From assembly GCA_016721115.1 (NCBI GenBank), contig JADKIW010000001.1, forward strand, positions 2,867,501-2,931,500: 64,000 nucleotides of DNA. The letters run 5' to 3'. Every line of letters starts with the position of its first letter. Positions within the stretch are counted from its first letter, which is position 1. The notes under the pieces are model-generated. The model did not search any database and was not told the origin of the DNA. It saw only the letters and a program-made list of their open reading frames with translations. The stretch comes from Candidatus Defluviilinea proxima (lineage in GTDB: Bacteria > Chloroflexota > Anaerolineae > Anaerolineales > Villigracilaceae). Of the stretch, positions 9,078 through 18,900 are shown piece by piece. Both the position numbers and the translations under genes were made by a program.

Positions 9078-10016
9078 ATGATAGAGACACATGATTTAAG
9101 CAAACAATACAATAATGATTTCTGGGCTGTGGATGGCGTTACATTGAATGTACAGCCTGGGCAGATCCTTGCGTTGCTTGGGCAGAATGGTGCTGGCAAA
9201 ACGACAACGGTCCGTATGCTGACGGCGTTATTGACGCCGACACGTGGCTGGGCGCGTGTTGCTGGCTATGATGTGACGAAGAATCCCCGAGAGATCCGGG
9301 CAAATGTCGGTGTGTTGACTGAACAACATGGCTTATACATGCGTATGACCGGCGAAGAGTACATGGATTATTTCGGCAGGGTATACAGCATGGATGCCGA
9401 CGCTAGAAAAAAGCGGAGTGATTATTTACTTGAGTATTTTGGCTTATCAGAGGCGGCACGTAGACGGTCTGGTGAATACTCTAAGGGTATGAAGCAGAAA
9501 TTGGCATTAGCACGTGCGTTGATGCATGATCCCGCTGTGCTGTTGTTGGATGAACCTACTTCGGCAATGGACCCTGAGTCTGCGCAGTTGGTGAGAAATG
9601 AGATCGCCCGTCTGAAATCGTCCAAGCGGACGATCATCCTTTGTTCGCACAATCTAGCCGAAGCTGAGGCCCTTGCCGATAGGATCGCGATCATTTATCG
9701 GGGAAAGATATTGCTCAATGGAACCTTGGACGAGTTAAAACGTCAAGTACTTGGGCCGGTGGAATACGAAGCGAAGTTTGCCGAGCCTTTTGATGCAGGT
9801 GATTTGAATCTGCCTGAAGGTGTAACTCTGGCCTCTCGCGACAGTACCAGTTTGCGGTTCCAGGTAGAAGCGCCGCATTTGGTCAATCCAAAGATCGTTC
9901 ATGAGTTGACATCTCGAAATGCTCCTCTTGTTTCATTTCAAGAAGTTTCGAGAAAACTGGAGCAGGTATATTTGAAAACAATGGCTGATGCTCAAGGGGT
10001 GGCGTATGCGGCGTAA
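9078..10016 (+). CDS. ABC transporter ATP-binding protein
   Basis: 312 residues forming the cytoplasmic ATPase of an ABC-2-type exporter. Walker A is GQNGAGKTT (about residue 37), the signature reads GEYSKGMKQK instead of LSGGQ, and Walker B is VLLLDEPTSAMDP, followed by the switch histidine in LCSHNLAEAE. The roughly 80-residue C-terminal extension is usual for drug, sodium or polysaccharide exporters of this class. The ATG at 9078 was preferred to a GTG 6 bases earlier. The 3' end overlaps the permease gene, so the two form one transporter. Confidence 0.9.
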   Translation: MIETHDLSKQYNNDFWAVDGVTLNVQPGQILALLGQNGAGKTTTVRMLTALLTPTRGWARVAGYDVTKNPREIRANVGVLTEQHGLYMRMTGEEYMDYFGRVYSMDADARKKRSDYLLEYFGLSEAARRRSGEYSKGMKQKLALARALMHDPAVLLLDEPTSAMDPESAQLVRNEIARLKSSKRTIILCSHNLAEAEALADRIAIIYRGKILLNGTLDELKRQVLGPVEYEAKFAEPFDAGDLNLPEGVTLASRDSTSLRFQVEAPHLVNPKIVHELTSRNAPLVSFQEVSRKLEQVYLKTMADAQGVAYAA

Positions 10017-11442
10017 TTGGGATGCGATCTGGCTGATCGCGAGGCGTGAGTTCCTCGATCAGCTTCGTGATTGGCGTATCGTGGCGCCGATGACTTTGTT
10101 GATATTGGTGTTCCCATTCATCGCAGACGATACAACACGTCAGGCGGTTGCTTTTATGAATCGCTTTGGCGGAAGCCTCATTCTTGCCAACTTGATCCCA
10201 TTCGTTATTCTGGTGATCGGGTTTTTCCCGTTGTCTTTTACGCTTGTGGTGGCCCTGGAATCGTTTGTAGGTGAAAAAGAGCGCGGCACAATTGAGCCTT
10301 TGTTGTCTTCGCCTTTGGAAGACAGACATTTGTATCTTGGCAAATTGTTGGTGGGAATTACTACGCCACTTGTATTTAGTTTTATTTCCATCGTGATTTA
10401 CCTGATACTAGTATCGCGGCGCGATGTGCAATTCCCCAGCGCGTACATGTTGTCTTTGATCTTCTTGTTGACGTTGGCGCATGCGGTTCTCATGGTCAGT
10501 TCTGCGATCGTGATATCGGTACAGGCTACAACAATCCGTTCTGCAAATTTGATGGCATCATTTGTTGTAGTGCCGGTTGCGTTTTTATTGCAAGGCGAGA
10601 CCATTCTGATCTTTTGGGGCAACGAAGATGTTCTGTGGTTCGCGATCATTGCCGTGGCTTTGCTTTCAGCGCTTCTTGTGCGATTGGGATTGGCTCACTT
10701 CAAACGAGAATACCTGCTCGGACGTGAGATCGACACGTTGAGCATCAAGAATATCTATCGTGTTGTGCGTGGACAGTTTGTGGGGCAGGCGGAGTCGATC
10801 TGGGAATGGTATCGAGTAGAGCTTCCTCTTACGTTACGGCAACTACGACAACCTCTAATTATCGTGATCGCTTTGGCGGTTATCTCTGTAGTGGCTAGTT
10901 ATGCTTGGGTGGTTATCAATGTTCCTACTTATGTTGACATCACACCTGAACGCACACAAGAACTCAGGACAATGGTTGGAGACAATCTAGTTGACCTCGA
11001 TAACCTTGGCGATGCCTTACCTGCGCCGGTGTTGTTCCTTCATAACGCACGTACCACACTCGCTTTCTTGTTGATGGGGCTGGTTTCGTTTGGTACATTG
11101 GGACTCACCCTATTCATGGTGAACTTTGCATTGGTTGGCGGGGTATTAGGCGCGGCGCAACTGGTTGGGTTCTCTCCGCTCCTGACCTTCGTAGTTGGTG
11201 TTTTACCTCATGGTTTATTTGAGTTGACCGCTATTATGTTGGCGACGGCGGCCATGTTGCGAGTGGGCGCCTTATTGGTATCGCCCAACACAGATAAAAG
11301 TTTAGGAGAGACCTTCCTCCTGTCACTGGCGGACTGGTTCAGGGTCTTCATTGGTCTGGTTGTTCCATTATTGGCGGTTGCGGCTGTGATCGAGATCTAT
11401 CTCACCCCCGTACTCATCAAAATGGCATTCCCGTTACTATAA
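10006..11442 (+). CDS. ABC-2 type permease with two membrane halves
   Basis: 478-residue membrane subunit partnering the upstream ATPase. The N-terminal half has an amphipathic start and about six helices, including the ABC-2 hallmark ESFVGEKERGTIEPLLSSPL. The C-terminal half carries further helices and resembles a stage II sporulation M-like module (LPHGLFELTAIMLA). The protein may therefore be a fusion of two permease-like domains. The start at 10006 follows AAGGGG by 7 bases and overlaps the ATPase gene by 11 bases. The substrate is unknown. Confidence 0.82.
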   Translation: MRRNWDAIWLIARREFLDQLRDWRIVAPMTLLILVFPFIADDTTRQAVAFMNRFGGSLILANLIPFVILVIGFFPLSFTLVVALESFVGEKERGTIEPLLSSPLEDRHLYLGKLLVGITTPLVFSFISIVIYLILVSRRDVQFPSAYMLSLIFLLTLAHAVLMVSSAIVISVQATTIRSANLMASFVVVPVAFLLQGETILIFWGNEDVLWFAIIAVALLSALLVRLGLAHFKREYLLGREIDTLSIKNIYRVVRGQFVGQAESIWEWYRVELPLTLRQLRQPLIIVIALAVISVVASYAWVVINVPTYVDITPERTQELRTMVGDNLVDLDNLGDALPAPVLFLHNARTTLAFLLMGLVSFGTLGLTLFMVNFALVGGVLGAAQLVGFSPLLTFVVGVLPHGLFELTAIMLATAAMLRVGALLVSPNTDKSLGETFLLSLADWFRVFIGLVVPLLAVAAVIEIYLTPVLIKMAFPLL

Positions 11443-11459
11443 AAGAGGAGTGACCCATC

Positions 11460-12215
11460 GTGCCAAAAGTCATCATACTCGGATCATCCAACGCCGTACC
11501 CACCAAGGATCATGAAAATACGCATCTCGCGATCATCGGAGATGATCGTTCCATCCTTGTGGACTGTGTCAGCAACCCTGTAGTCCGTTTGGAACAGGCG
11601 GGGTTGGATTTCAACGAATTGACTGACATCATCATCACTCACTTTCACCCCGATCATGTTTCTGGTGTCCCGCTTCTTCTCATGGACATGTGGCTGATGG
11701 GGCGCACCAAGCCGATCAACATCTATGGCCTTCACTTCACAATGGATCGTCTCGAAAACCTGATGGGTTTTTATGGTTGGGCGGAATGGCCGAATTTCTT
11801 TCCTGTTGCCTTTTACCGGTTGCCTGAAGCAGAGAAAGCTTTCGTTATGGATTGCGACGACTTCAAGATCACAGCTTCACCAGTTCATCATATGGTTCCC
11901 ACCATAGGCATTCGCGTGGAATGCAAAAAGACTCAAAAGCTATTTGCCTATTCCTGTGATACTGAACCCTGTGAACAAACCGTCCGCCTTGCGGATGGGG
12001 TGGATATCCTCATCCATGAAGCAGGCGGCGCTACCTTTGGGCACTCGTCTGCAGAACAAGCAGGTGAGATCGCGACCAAGGCGGAAGCTGGTAAGCTTTA
12101 CCTTATTCACTACCCAACCGGCCGTTTTGCCAAAGGTGATATTGCTAAAGAAGCCAGTAAGACCTTTCAAGGCGAGGTCGTTGTCGCAAAAGATTTTATG
12201 ACGATTGAATTATAA
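11460..12215 (+). CDS. Metallo-beta-lactamase-fold hydrolase (RNase Z-like)
   Basis: 251 residues with the zinc-binding motif H-F-H-P-D-H (about residues 61-66), the fold's second-metal residues in SPVHHM and YSCDTEP, and a late HEA and IHYP segment. The arrangement resembles RNase Z and related phosphodiesterases more than beta-lactamases, but lacks a clear exosite arm. The start is a GTG 10 bases after AGAGGAG. It ends at a strong bidirectional terminator. Confidence 0.82.
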   Translation: MPKVIILGSSNAVPTKDHENTHLAIIGDDRSILVDCVSNPVVRLEQAGLDFNELTDIIITHFHPDHVSGVPLLLMDMWLMGRTKPINIYGLHFTMDRLENLMGFYGWAEWPNFFPVAFYRLPEAEKAFVMDCDDFKITASPVHHMVPTIGIRVECKKTQKLFAYSCDTEPCEQTVRLADGVDILIHEAGGATFGHSSAEQAGEIATKAEAGKLYLIHYPTGRFAKGDIAKEASKTFQGEVVVAKDFMTIEL

Positions 12216-12237
12216 ATATTATCCGCGCCGTAAAAAT

Positions 12238-12273
12238 AAAGGGACAGTTACCTTTGAAGTAACTGTCCCTTTT
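12238..12273. terminator. Bidirectional intrinsic terminator
   Basis: AAAGGGACAGTTAC and its complement GTAACTGTCCCTTT form a 14-bp stem around a short loop with A-run and T-run flanks. It serves the convergent hydrolase (plus) and HNH nuclease (minus) genes. Confidence 0.85.
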
Positions 12274-12283
12274 CTGTTCAAGA

Positions 12284-12787
12284 TTACCAGCCGTTGATGT
12301 ACGGTTCCCATTCACGGTATTCATTCAGGTGCCTGCCAAAAATGTATTGTGCACTGGCTGGCGGTTCCTTGGGTGGATGGAACAAATGCATGTGAACTTC
12401 CTCTACTTTGCGCCCACCTTTGCGATGATTACAATGCGGACAGGCTGTCACCACATTCGTCCACTCGTGCCCGCCACCCATATGACGCGGGATCACATGG
12501 TCAACCGTCATGCCACCATCACGTTTTCCACAGTACTGACAGGTATAATTGTCGCGGCGAAATACCTCGCGACGTGTCAACTTGACGCGAGGTCTGGGTC
12601 GATGGATCTGCATCTCTAACCGAATGACCGAAGGACGCGGGATCAATTGCTTTACAGTTTTTATGTGACCGCGTCCGTTCACAACCATATCGGCTTTGCC
12701 CGCCAGCAATAATCCAACGGCTCTGCGTGTGGAACAGACATTGATCGGTTCGAAATTGGCGTTTAGCACCAGTACAGGGTCTTGCAC
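12284..12787 (-). CDS. HNH endonuclease domain protein
   Basis: 167 residues. After an N-terminal beta-rich part (VLVLNANFEPINVCSTRRA), typical of bacterial stand-alone HNH proteins, the HNH core is complete. A CQYCG zinc knuckle comes first, then the catalytic DHVIPRHMGG, N in WTNVVTACPHCN, and the second zinc pair in C-P-H-C. This chromosomal family is widespread and usually not linked to a restriction system; its role is unknown. It is single-gene and convergent with the hydrolase. Confidence 0.85.
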   Translation of the reverse strand: MQDPVLVLNANFEPINVCSTRRAVGLLLAGKADMVVNGRGHIKTVKQLIPRPSVIRLEMQIHRPRPRVKLTRREVFRRDNYTCQYCGKRDGGMTVDHVIPRHMGGGHEWTNVVTACPHCNHRKGGRKVEEVHMHLFHPPKEPPASAQYIFGRHLNEYREWEPYINGW

Positions 12788-12882
12788 TCTGCCTCCGCAA
12801 CAGGCACGATTATATGCCAGATAACATAATTTGCAAAACCACGTTTGGGGAGTGACACGAAACTGTCATTGAGGAGCGCACT

Positions 12883-13773
12883 ATGAATGTATTGATCGCA
12901 GGCGGCTCCGGTTTCATCGGAACCGCTCTCACAAAATCATTGCAACAAGATGGTCACAAGGTCTTTATTCTGACCCGCCGTATACCAAAAGATTCCAGCC
13001 AGATCCAATGGGATGGAAAAACAACAAAAGGTTGGGGCTACATCATCAATGAAGTGGATGCGGTTATTAATTTAACCGGATACGGACTGGAACATTGGCC
13101 ATGGACAAAACGTCAAAAGCAAAGATTCATTGACTCTCGCGTCTTTCCTGGATTTGCGCTTGCCTCTGCCATAAAAGACTCTTCCCATCGCCCAAGCGTT
13201 TTTCTGCAAACCTCTGGCATCAACCACTACGGCCTCCGAAACGACTCCATCGCTGACGAATCCACGCCGCCCGCTAGTGACTTTCTTGCGCAACTCACTG
13301 TTGGCTGGGAAGATGCCACCAAGCCCATTGAAGAACTGGGTGTTCGCCGCGTTGTCACTCGTACTGCTGTTGTCCTTTCTGGGCGTGGCGGATTGTTCCC
13401 GCTCATGGCATTATCTGTACGGTTGTTCTTTGGTGGACGATTTGGCGATGGCAAACAAGCCACACCATGGATCCATCTTGCAGATCAAGTTTCAGCGATA
13501 AAATTTTTGCTCGAGAACGAAAACGCACGTGGACCTTTCAACCTGATTGCTCCAACCCCAACTTCCAACGCGGATTTTATGAAGATCATCGCGACCCATT
13601 TGAAACGCCCCTATTGGTTTCACCTTCCTGCTTTCCTTTTGCGAATCCCTCTGGGTGAGATGAGTGTTTTGCTCACCGAAGGCAGTTACTCACAGCCCAA
13701 ACGTCTGCTTGAACTCGGATATAAATTTCAATTTCCGAAGCTTAAAGATGCAGTGAAGGATATCTTCAAATAA
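12883..13773 (+). CDS. TIGR01777 family NAD(P)-binding epimerase-like protein
   Basis: 296 residues, an atypical short-chain dehydrogenase. The N-terminal nucleotide-binding motif is GGSGFIGTAL; NLTGYGLEHWPWTKRQK, TSGINHYG and RTAVVLSGRGG are characteristic of the YfcH/TIGR01777 group. The C-terminal DUF1731 region ends the protein with EGSYSQPKRLLELGYKF. The reaction is not established for the family. It appears monocistronic. Confidence 0.9.
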   Translation: MNVLIAGGSGFIGTALTKSLQQDGHKVFILTRRIPKDSSQIQWDGKTTKGWGYIINEVDAVINLTGYGLEHWPWTKRQKQRFIDSRVFPGFALASAIKDSSHRPSVFLQTSGINHYGLRNDSIADESTPPASDFLAQLTVGWEDATKPIEELGVRRVVTRTAVVLSGRGGLFPLMALSVRLFFGGRFGDGKQATPWIHLADQVSAIKFLLENENARGPFNLIAPTPTSNADFMKIIATHLKRPYWFHLPAFLLRIPLGEMSVLLTEGSYSQPKRLLELGYKFQFPKLKDAVKDIFK

Positions 13774-13839
13774 ATATGGAGTCAGCCAGCTTGCTGGCGT
13801 ATTATGGGAGCACACTCCCTGATTCCAAAGGAGAAAATA

Positions 13840-14502
13840 ATGAAAAAAATACTTGTATTACTGGCCTTACTTCTCTCTGCTTGTAATTTGACACCTGCCC
13901 CAAACGTGGAGCCAGGTGTGCCTACCGCTTACATTGACCCATCCTACCCGACAGTTCAGTCGCAATCTGTGGCCCCTGTGCAAACTTTGAGCGGGATTGA
14001 GGTGCGCGTGGACCGTGCCTGGCGTGACGGTAAGGAAGTTCATGCTGAAGTTTGTTTTACGTTGTTGGATACGTCCAACTGGTCTATCTCGGGAGCGAGC
14101 TTGCAATATGCTGGTGGGGCAGTTGTTGATTTTAGCTCTACCATGTTGCGTGTGCAGGAAGCTGTAGAGGGGCAGTCTGGAGTGCGGTGTGATGACTTGG
14201 CTTTCTTCAATATCCCGCCTGATGCCGATTTGACGAATGTGACTGTCACGATTGATGCAATAGCTCCTTTACTGCGCGATGAAGATTACTGTACGATCTA
14301 CATGCCCAAGATCCAACAGACTCTCACTGAACGCGGAATCGCCATCCAGTTGGGTTGCGTGGATTCAGGTGGGGTGCAGATAATGCAAATCTTAAGCAAA
14401 CCAGACACAATGTCGCAGGAAGAGGCGGAACAGATCGTCTACAGCGATGAGTTCTACAGTGTCAAAGGTCCGTGGTCGTTTGCCTTCAATCTCGGTCAAT
14501 GA
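13840..14502 (+). CDS. Lipoprotein of unknown function
   Basis: 220 residues. The signal peptide MKKILVLLALLLSAC ends in a lipobox (LLSAC), so the mature protein is lipid-anchored outside the membrane. The rest has beta-strand-rich character (IEVRVDRAWRDGKEVHAEVCF) and three further cysteines, with no recognised domain. The ATG at 13840 was chosen because it follows AAAGGAG by 8 bases and starts exactly at the signal peptide. The tyrS promoter begins immediately downstream. Confidence 0.78.
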   Translation: MKKILVLLALLLSACNLTPAPNVEPGVPTAYIDPSYPTVQSQSVAPVQTLSGIEVRVDRAWRDGKEVHAEVCFTLLDTSNWSISGASLQYAGGAVVDFSSTMLRVQEAVEGQSGVRCDDLAFFNIPPDADLTNVTVTIDAIAPLLRDEDYCTIYMPKIQQTLTERGIAIQLGCVDSGGVQIMQILSKPDTMSQEEAEQIVYSDEFYSVKGPWSFAFNLGQ

Positions 14503-14504
14503 TG

Positions 14505-14534
14505 TTGTCCACTGGACTGCTTCGCGTGTATAAT
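14505..14534 (+). promoter_or_regulatory. tyrS promoter
   Basis: TTGTCC (14505-14510) and a perfect TATAAT (14529-14534) are 18 bp apart. The predicted transcription start, 6-8 bases downstream, coincides with the ATG of the leader peptide at 14541, so the leader mRNA would be leaderless or nearly so. Confidence 0.65.
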
Positions 14535-14540
14535 AGGCGC

Positions 14541-14588
14541 ATGTTCGAGCCCCAGTTCGTAAACGCGTATTATTATCGCCATCTGTAA
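14541..14588 (+). CDS. tyrS leader peptide with three consecutive Tyr codons
   Basis: A 15-codon frame reads MFEPQFVNAYYYRHL and stops at TAA. Three adjacent TAT codons (14568-14576) sit 19 bases before an antiterminator stem and 33 bases before a terminator. This is the layout of ribosome-mediated attenuation peptides of amino-acid operons. Starved ribosomes would stall at the Tyr codons and favour readthrough into tyrosyl-tRNA synthetase. It has no Shine-Dalgarno sequence and probably starts at the mRNA 5' end. It is too short to rest on coding statistics; the support is purely positional and logical. Confidence 0.65.
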   Translation: MFEPQFVNAYYYRHL

Positions 14589-14594
14589 ATCCAA

Positions 14595-14637
14595 CGATGG
14601 TGTATCTGAACGCGCCCACCATCGAGGGCGCGTTTTT
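14595..14637 (+). terminator. tyrS attenuator: antiterminator / terminator switch
   Basis: Two mutually exclusive hairpins are visible. Antiterminator: CGATGGTG (14595-14602) pairs perfectly with CACCATCG (14617-14624). Terminator: AACGCGCCC (14609-14617) pairs perfectly with GGGCGCGTT (14626-14634), followed by a T tract to 14637. The 14617-14624 segment is the antiterminator's 3' arm and also the terminator loop plus its last pair. A ribosome resting on the leader stop codon would cover part of 14595-14600 and permit termination. One stalled on the Tyr codons would leave it free. Confidence 0.72.
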
Positions 14638-14680
14638 GTTTGTAAATTTTCAGGGCAAACCCCTGTTTAGGAGGCAGAAA

Positions 14681-15892
14681 ATGAATATTGAAGAACAAGT
14701 CCAATTATTGATGCAGGGCACGGAGTATGGCGATGAGGAATTGACGAAAGCCATGGCCGCTGACCTGCGCCAACGTTTGATCGAAGCGGAAAAGGCGGGG
14801 CGCCCGTTGCGTGTGTATTGTGGTTACGATCCACGGACCGCTGACTTGCACATTGGTCACACAGTGACAATGCGAAAACTGCGCCAGTTTCAAGACCTGG
14901 GGCATGACGTTACATTCTTGATCGGGACGTATACATCGCTGATCGGCGACCCTTCGGATAAGGATAAGCTTCGCCCATTGCTCACGCAAGATGAAGTAAT
15001 GGAAAATGCACGCTCGTATGCTGAACAGGCGTTTCGCATTTTGGACAAAAGCAAGACGACCGTTCGCTTTAACCATGAATGGCTTTCGCAATTGACCTTT
15101 GCAGATCTGATCAAACTCGGTTCGAATTTCACCATTCAGCAATTCCTCACGCGAGAAGCATTCCGTAAGCGTTGGGATGGCGGGGATGCTGTGTATTTGC
15201 ATGAGTTCTTCTATGCCATCATGCAAGGCTATGATGCACACGCCTTGAAAACAGACGTGCAAGTGGGTGGGACGGATCAGTTGTTCAATATTGTGACGGC
15301 GGGCCGCAAGGTGATGGCCGCTTTTGACGAGAAGCCGAACATTGGCATCATCATGGCGATATTGCCCGGCACCGATGGCGTGGTGAAGATGAGCAAGTCG
15401 TTGGGGAACCATATCCCGCTTAACTCCACGCCGGAGGATATGTATGGCAAGGTGATGTCTGTGCCTGACTCTGCCATGCCGTTATATGCAAAGCTTGTAA
15501 CGCGTTGGTTGCCTGCCGAAGTCTCTGCCTTTGAAAAGGGATTGGCCGATGGAAGCGTCCATCCGCGTGACGCGAAGATGAAGTTGGCGCACGAGATCAC
15601 TGCCACATACTACAGCGAAGCCGATGCTGATAAGGGGCAGGCCGCTTTCGTAAGTCTCTTCCAGAAGGGCGATATCCCAGATGAGATGCCCGAGTACGCG
15701 CTTCAAGATGGTCAGACCGTTTTAGATGTGATCCTTGTTGCGAAGATGGCGGCAAGTCGTAGCGACGCGCGCCGTTTGATCGACCAGAAGGGTGTACGCC
15801 TTGACGGTGAAGTGTTGGAACGTGGCGACTCGCCCTTCCCGCATGCGGGTGTATTGCAGGTTGGAAAACGGAAGTTTTTACGAGTGAAATAA
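14681..15892 (+). CDS. tyrS: Tyrosyl-tRNA synthetase
   Basis: 403-residue class I synthetase charging tRNA-Tyr. The HIGH motif appears as HIGHTVTMRKL (about residue 57), the KMSKS motif is intact in VVKMSKSLGNHI (about 236), and a C-terminal S4-like RNA-binding domain covers about 340-403 (SRSDARRLIDQKGVRLDGE). The form matches the bacterial TyrZ-like subgroup. The ATG at 14681 follows AGGAGGC. Expression is likely controlled by the leader-peptide attenuator upstream. Confidence 0.95.
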   Translation: MNIEEQVQLLMQGTEYGDEELTKAMAADLRQRLIEAEKAGRPLRVYCGYDPRTADLHIGHTVTMRKLRQFQDLGHDVTFLIGTYTSLIGDPSDKDKLRPLLTQDEVMENARSYAEQAFRILDKSKTTVRFNHEWLSQLTFADLIKLGSNFTIQQFLTREAFRKRWDGGDAVYLHEFFYAIMQGYDAHALKTDVQVGGTDQLFNIVTAGRKVMAAFDEKPNIGIIMAILPGTDGVVKMSKSLGNHIPLNSTPEDMYGKVMSVPDSAMPLYAKLVTRWLPAEVSAFEKGLADGSVHPRDAKMKLAHEITATYYSEADADKGQAAFVSLFQKGDIPDEMPEYALQDGQTVLDVILVAKMAASRSDARRLIDQKGVRLDGEVLERGDSPFPHAGVLQVGKRKFLRVK

Positions 15893-15935
15893 AAATCAAA
15901 ACGGGATGGCGATCAAGCCATCCCGTTTTGATTTT
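15892..15935. terminator. Bidirectional terminator between tyrS and the HD-GYP regulator
   Basis: AAAATCAAAACGGGATGGC and its complement form a near-perfect stem around a short loop. It begins right at the tyrS stop. On the other strand, the last six codons and stop of the HD-GYP gene (15913) lie inside the stem-loop. Confidence 0.85.
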
Positions 15936-18900
15936 CCTCCTGCTCGATCATTGTCAGGAAGGTTTCGACGATCCTGGGATCAAGAACTGTCCCAGAGATG
16001 TTTTTTAGATACTTTTTCACTTTCTCACGGGACCATGCATTTCGATACGGGCGGTCTGATAACAGGGCGTCCCAAATATCCACAACGGAAAAGATGCGCG
16101 CAGAAAGTGGGATCTGTTCACCCTTTAATCCGCGTGGGTATCCGCTTCCATCCCAATGTTCATGATGACAGTACGGAATATCAAGAGCAGGCCGCAGATA
16201 GGGGATGGGGGCCAACAGGTCAAATGCATATTGCGGGTGCCTGCGCATCTCAACCCATTCACCATCGTTGAGCGGGCCGGTCTTCCTCAAAATTTGATCG
16301 GGTACACCCATTTTGCCAATGTCGTGCAATAGCACGCCACGATAAATATTGACCAATTCATCCTCGCTCGTCCTCATGTGACGAGCAAGGCGCATGGTCA
16401 GGTCGGTCACGCGGCGAGTATGGCCTTCTGTCTCACGGTCTCGTAGCTCAAGTGCGCGCGCCCATCCCTCAAGGGTTGTATCGTATGCCTGCCTGATCTC
16501 CTGGTTTGAACGTTGTAGATTGTCAAATAATTGAGAGTTATCGATGGCGATCGCGGCTTGTCCGGTCAGTGTTTGCATGAACTGCATCCATTCGTTGTTG
16601 ACGGAAAGCGGAGAACGATGGAAGATCTCAAACACGCCTTTGATCTGTCCCTTCACGATAAGTGGCACGCCAATATAGGATGTAAATCCCTCGCGCATCA
16701 ATAAGGGGTCGCGTTTTGCTTCGTTCAAAGCTTGCAGATCGGGGACCTGTTCGATTCTTCCTTTCATAACGACCTGCCCAGCCAACCCATCACCGATTCT
16801 CATCAATGGGCGGGTGGGAGAAGATGCGCGGAACCCTGCACTACTCATGTACGTCAGGCTTTGAAGTTCGGGGTGATAGAGAAGAATATCCACGGCATCG
16901 ACTTTGAGATGTCTCAGCGTATGATCCATCAAAATGTTGAGTGTCACCCGCAGGTCCGTGGATGAAGCGATGGCAGAGTCGATGTCACGCAGGGTGGTCA
17001 GCTTGCGGATCTGATCCTGGCTTTGTTCGAATAAATCCGCACGATGGATTGCATTACCTGCGATCTCTGCGAGAGTTGTCAAGAGACCGACGTGGTCTTC
17101 CACGTGCCTGCTTGATTCGATCTGTACCATGAGCACGCCCAGTATCCCATCTGTTGAATAAATGGGAATGCCAGCGCCTGCGAATCCCTCGAGAATGGCA
17201 TCGCGATTGCCGTCAAAGAATAGCGGGTCGTTTTTCAGATCGGCCGTAATGTAGACATTGCCCGTGGAGATGACATGCCCTGTAATGCCTTCGTTGGGCT
17301 TGATACGGGGATATTTAACCTTGGCCGCGACCCCGCGAGCGGAGCGTTGCACCAACATATTCGTAGATGCGTCATACGTCCAGACCGATCCATGCTCTGC
17401 GTTCAACAGATCAAGTGCTTCGTTCAAAAGAATATTGCACATCTCTGATTGCGATTGGGTCCCTCGCATGGCGAGTGAGATGCGATTGATCGACACCATT
17501 TCCTTCAAACGGCGTTGTGTCTCATCATAGAGCCTTGCGTTTTCTATGGCGATGGAAGCATGATTGGCAATTGCTACGCCTATTTCCACATCGCGCTCGG
17601 TAAAGTAGGCGGGCTTCCTACTGTCAAGCGTAATCAGCCCGATCGACACCCCTTTGGAAATTAATGGGATCAGGATGAAAGATATTGTTTCACTTAAATT
17701 ACGAACTTGTATGTATCTGTCGTCTTGTTTGACATCATCCAGGCGAACTGCCTTTTGTGTCTCAATCGCAAATTGGTTTAATGGATAATCGTGCAATGAA
17801 ACAAATCCGTCCACTGCAAATAGTCTGCTGTCAAAGCCGACCGCTGTTGCGATCTGTAATTGATCCCCTTGAAGAAGTTGAATACTTCCCGCATCTGCAC
17901 CAAGAAGCTTGATAAGTTGATCTAGGATTATGTGTAGTACTTTGTCCAGATCCAGTGAAGATACTGCTGACCGCATGAGGGTTAGGATTGCCGCTTCACG
18001 TATGAACTGTTCACGTTGGGATGCGAATAGTTGTGCATTTTTTATTGCCACGGCTGCAGAGTTGGCAAAGGTCCGGGCAATGGTGGCATCACGCTCTGTA
18101 AACGCGTTGATGCGATGGCTATCGAGGTTGATAAAACCAACGATTTTGTCTTGCGAGATCATGGGAATACCCATCCAGCCACGGATTTGTTCTGTACCTT
18201 CCCACTTTTCAAAACGTGGATCTTGTTGGGCGTCCGGCATTATAAGTGTTTTTCGGGCTGTTGTAAGTTCGCGCCACTTCTCTGTTTTCCCAAGTTTCTT
18301 TCCAATTAAATTGCTTTCTTCAGGAAAACCTCTTATTGCGACGATTTCCATATCGCCATACTCATCTTCAAGGAAGATGGATGCGCTATCGTAGGAGACG
18401 ATCCTCATGAGTGAATTGAGTATTTGTTCCAGACAGGATTTGATCTCGATATGGATACTGAGAGATGCTGTCGCTTCTCTCAATAATTCAGCATCCTGAC
18501 GGCGAACGCGTTCTGTCTCGTAAAGATGAGCATTTTCCAGGGCGATGGCGGCGGAGCTTGCTAATGTAGTTAATAAGCTTTCATCGTGCTTGTTGTAGGC
18601 ATTTATTTCCCGCGATTCAAGGGTGAGTGCACCGATCACGCCTCCTCGAATAGCCAGAGGCGCACACAGAAGAGATCGCATCCCTTCATGTAGGGACAAA
18701 TATAGCGGATTGGTGAGAACATCCCCTTCACACACGGGTAAGTTGTTTTGAATAACCCATCCGACCAACCCTTGATCTGGCTTGATATTTAGATTTCGAA
18801 GTCGTTTTAGTTCGGCTTGATGAGCTTCTTCTGTATATCCCTTGTAGTTGACCGCCAATGGAATCAGATTCTGCGTTTCATCATCTATCAAGGTGATGGT

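Noticed and set aside
12519..12800. 93-codon minus-strand frame over the HNH gene
   Set aside because: Shadow of the HNH endonuclease in another frame; lacks a recognised domain or ribosome binding site.
14503..14680. T-box riboswitch before tyrS
   Set aside because: The conserved T-box antiterminator sequence (AGGGTGGNACCGCG) and stem I elements are absent. The leader peptide and hairpin switch explain the region better.
14597..14680. Upstream extension of tyrS by 28 codons
   Set aside because: It would run through the terminator hairpin; the ATG at 14681 has a strong AGGAGGC ribosome binding site and starts the family-typical N-terminus.
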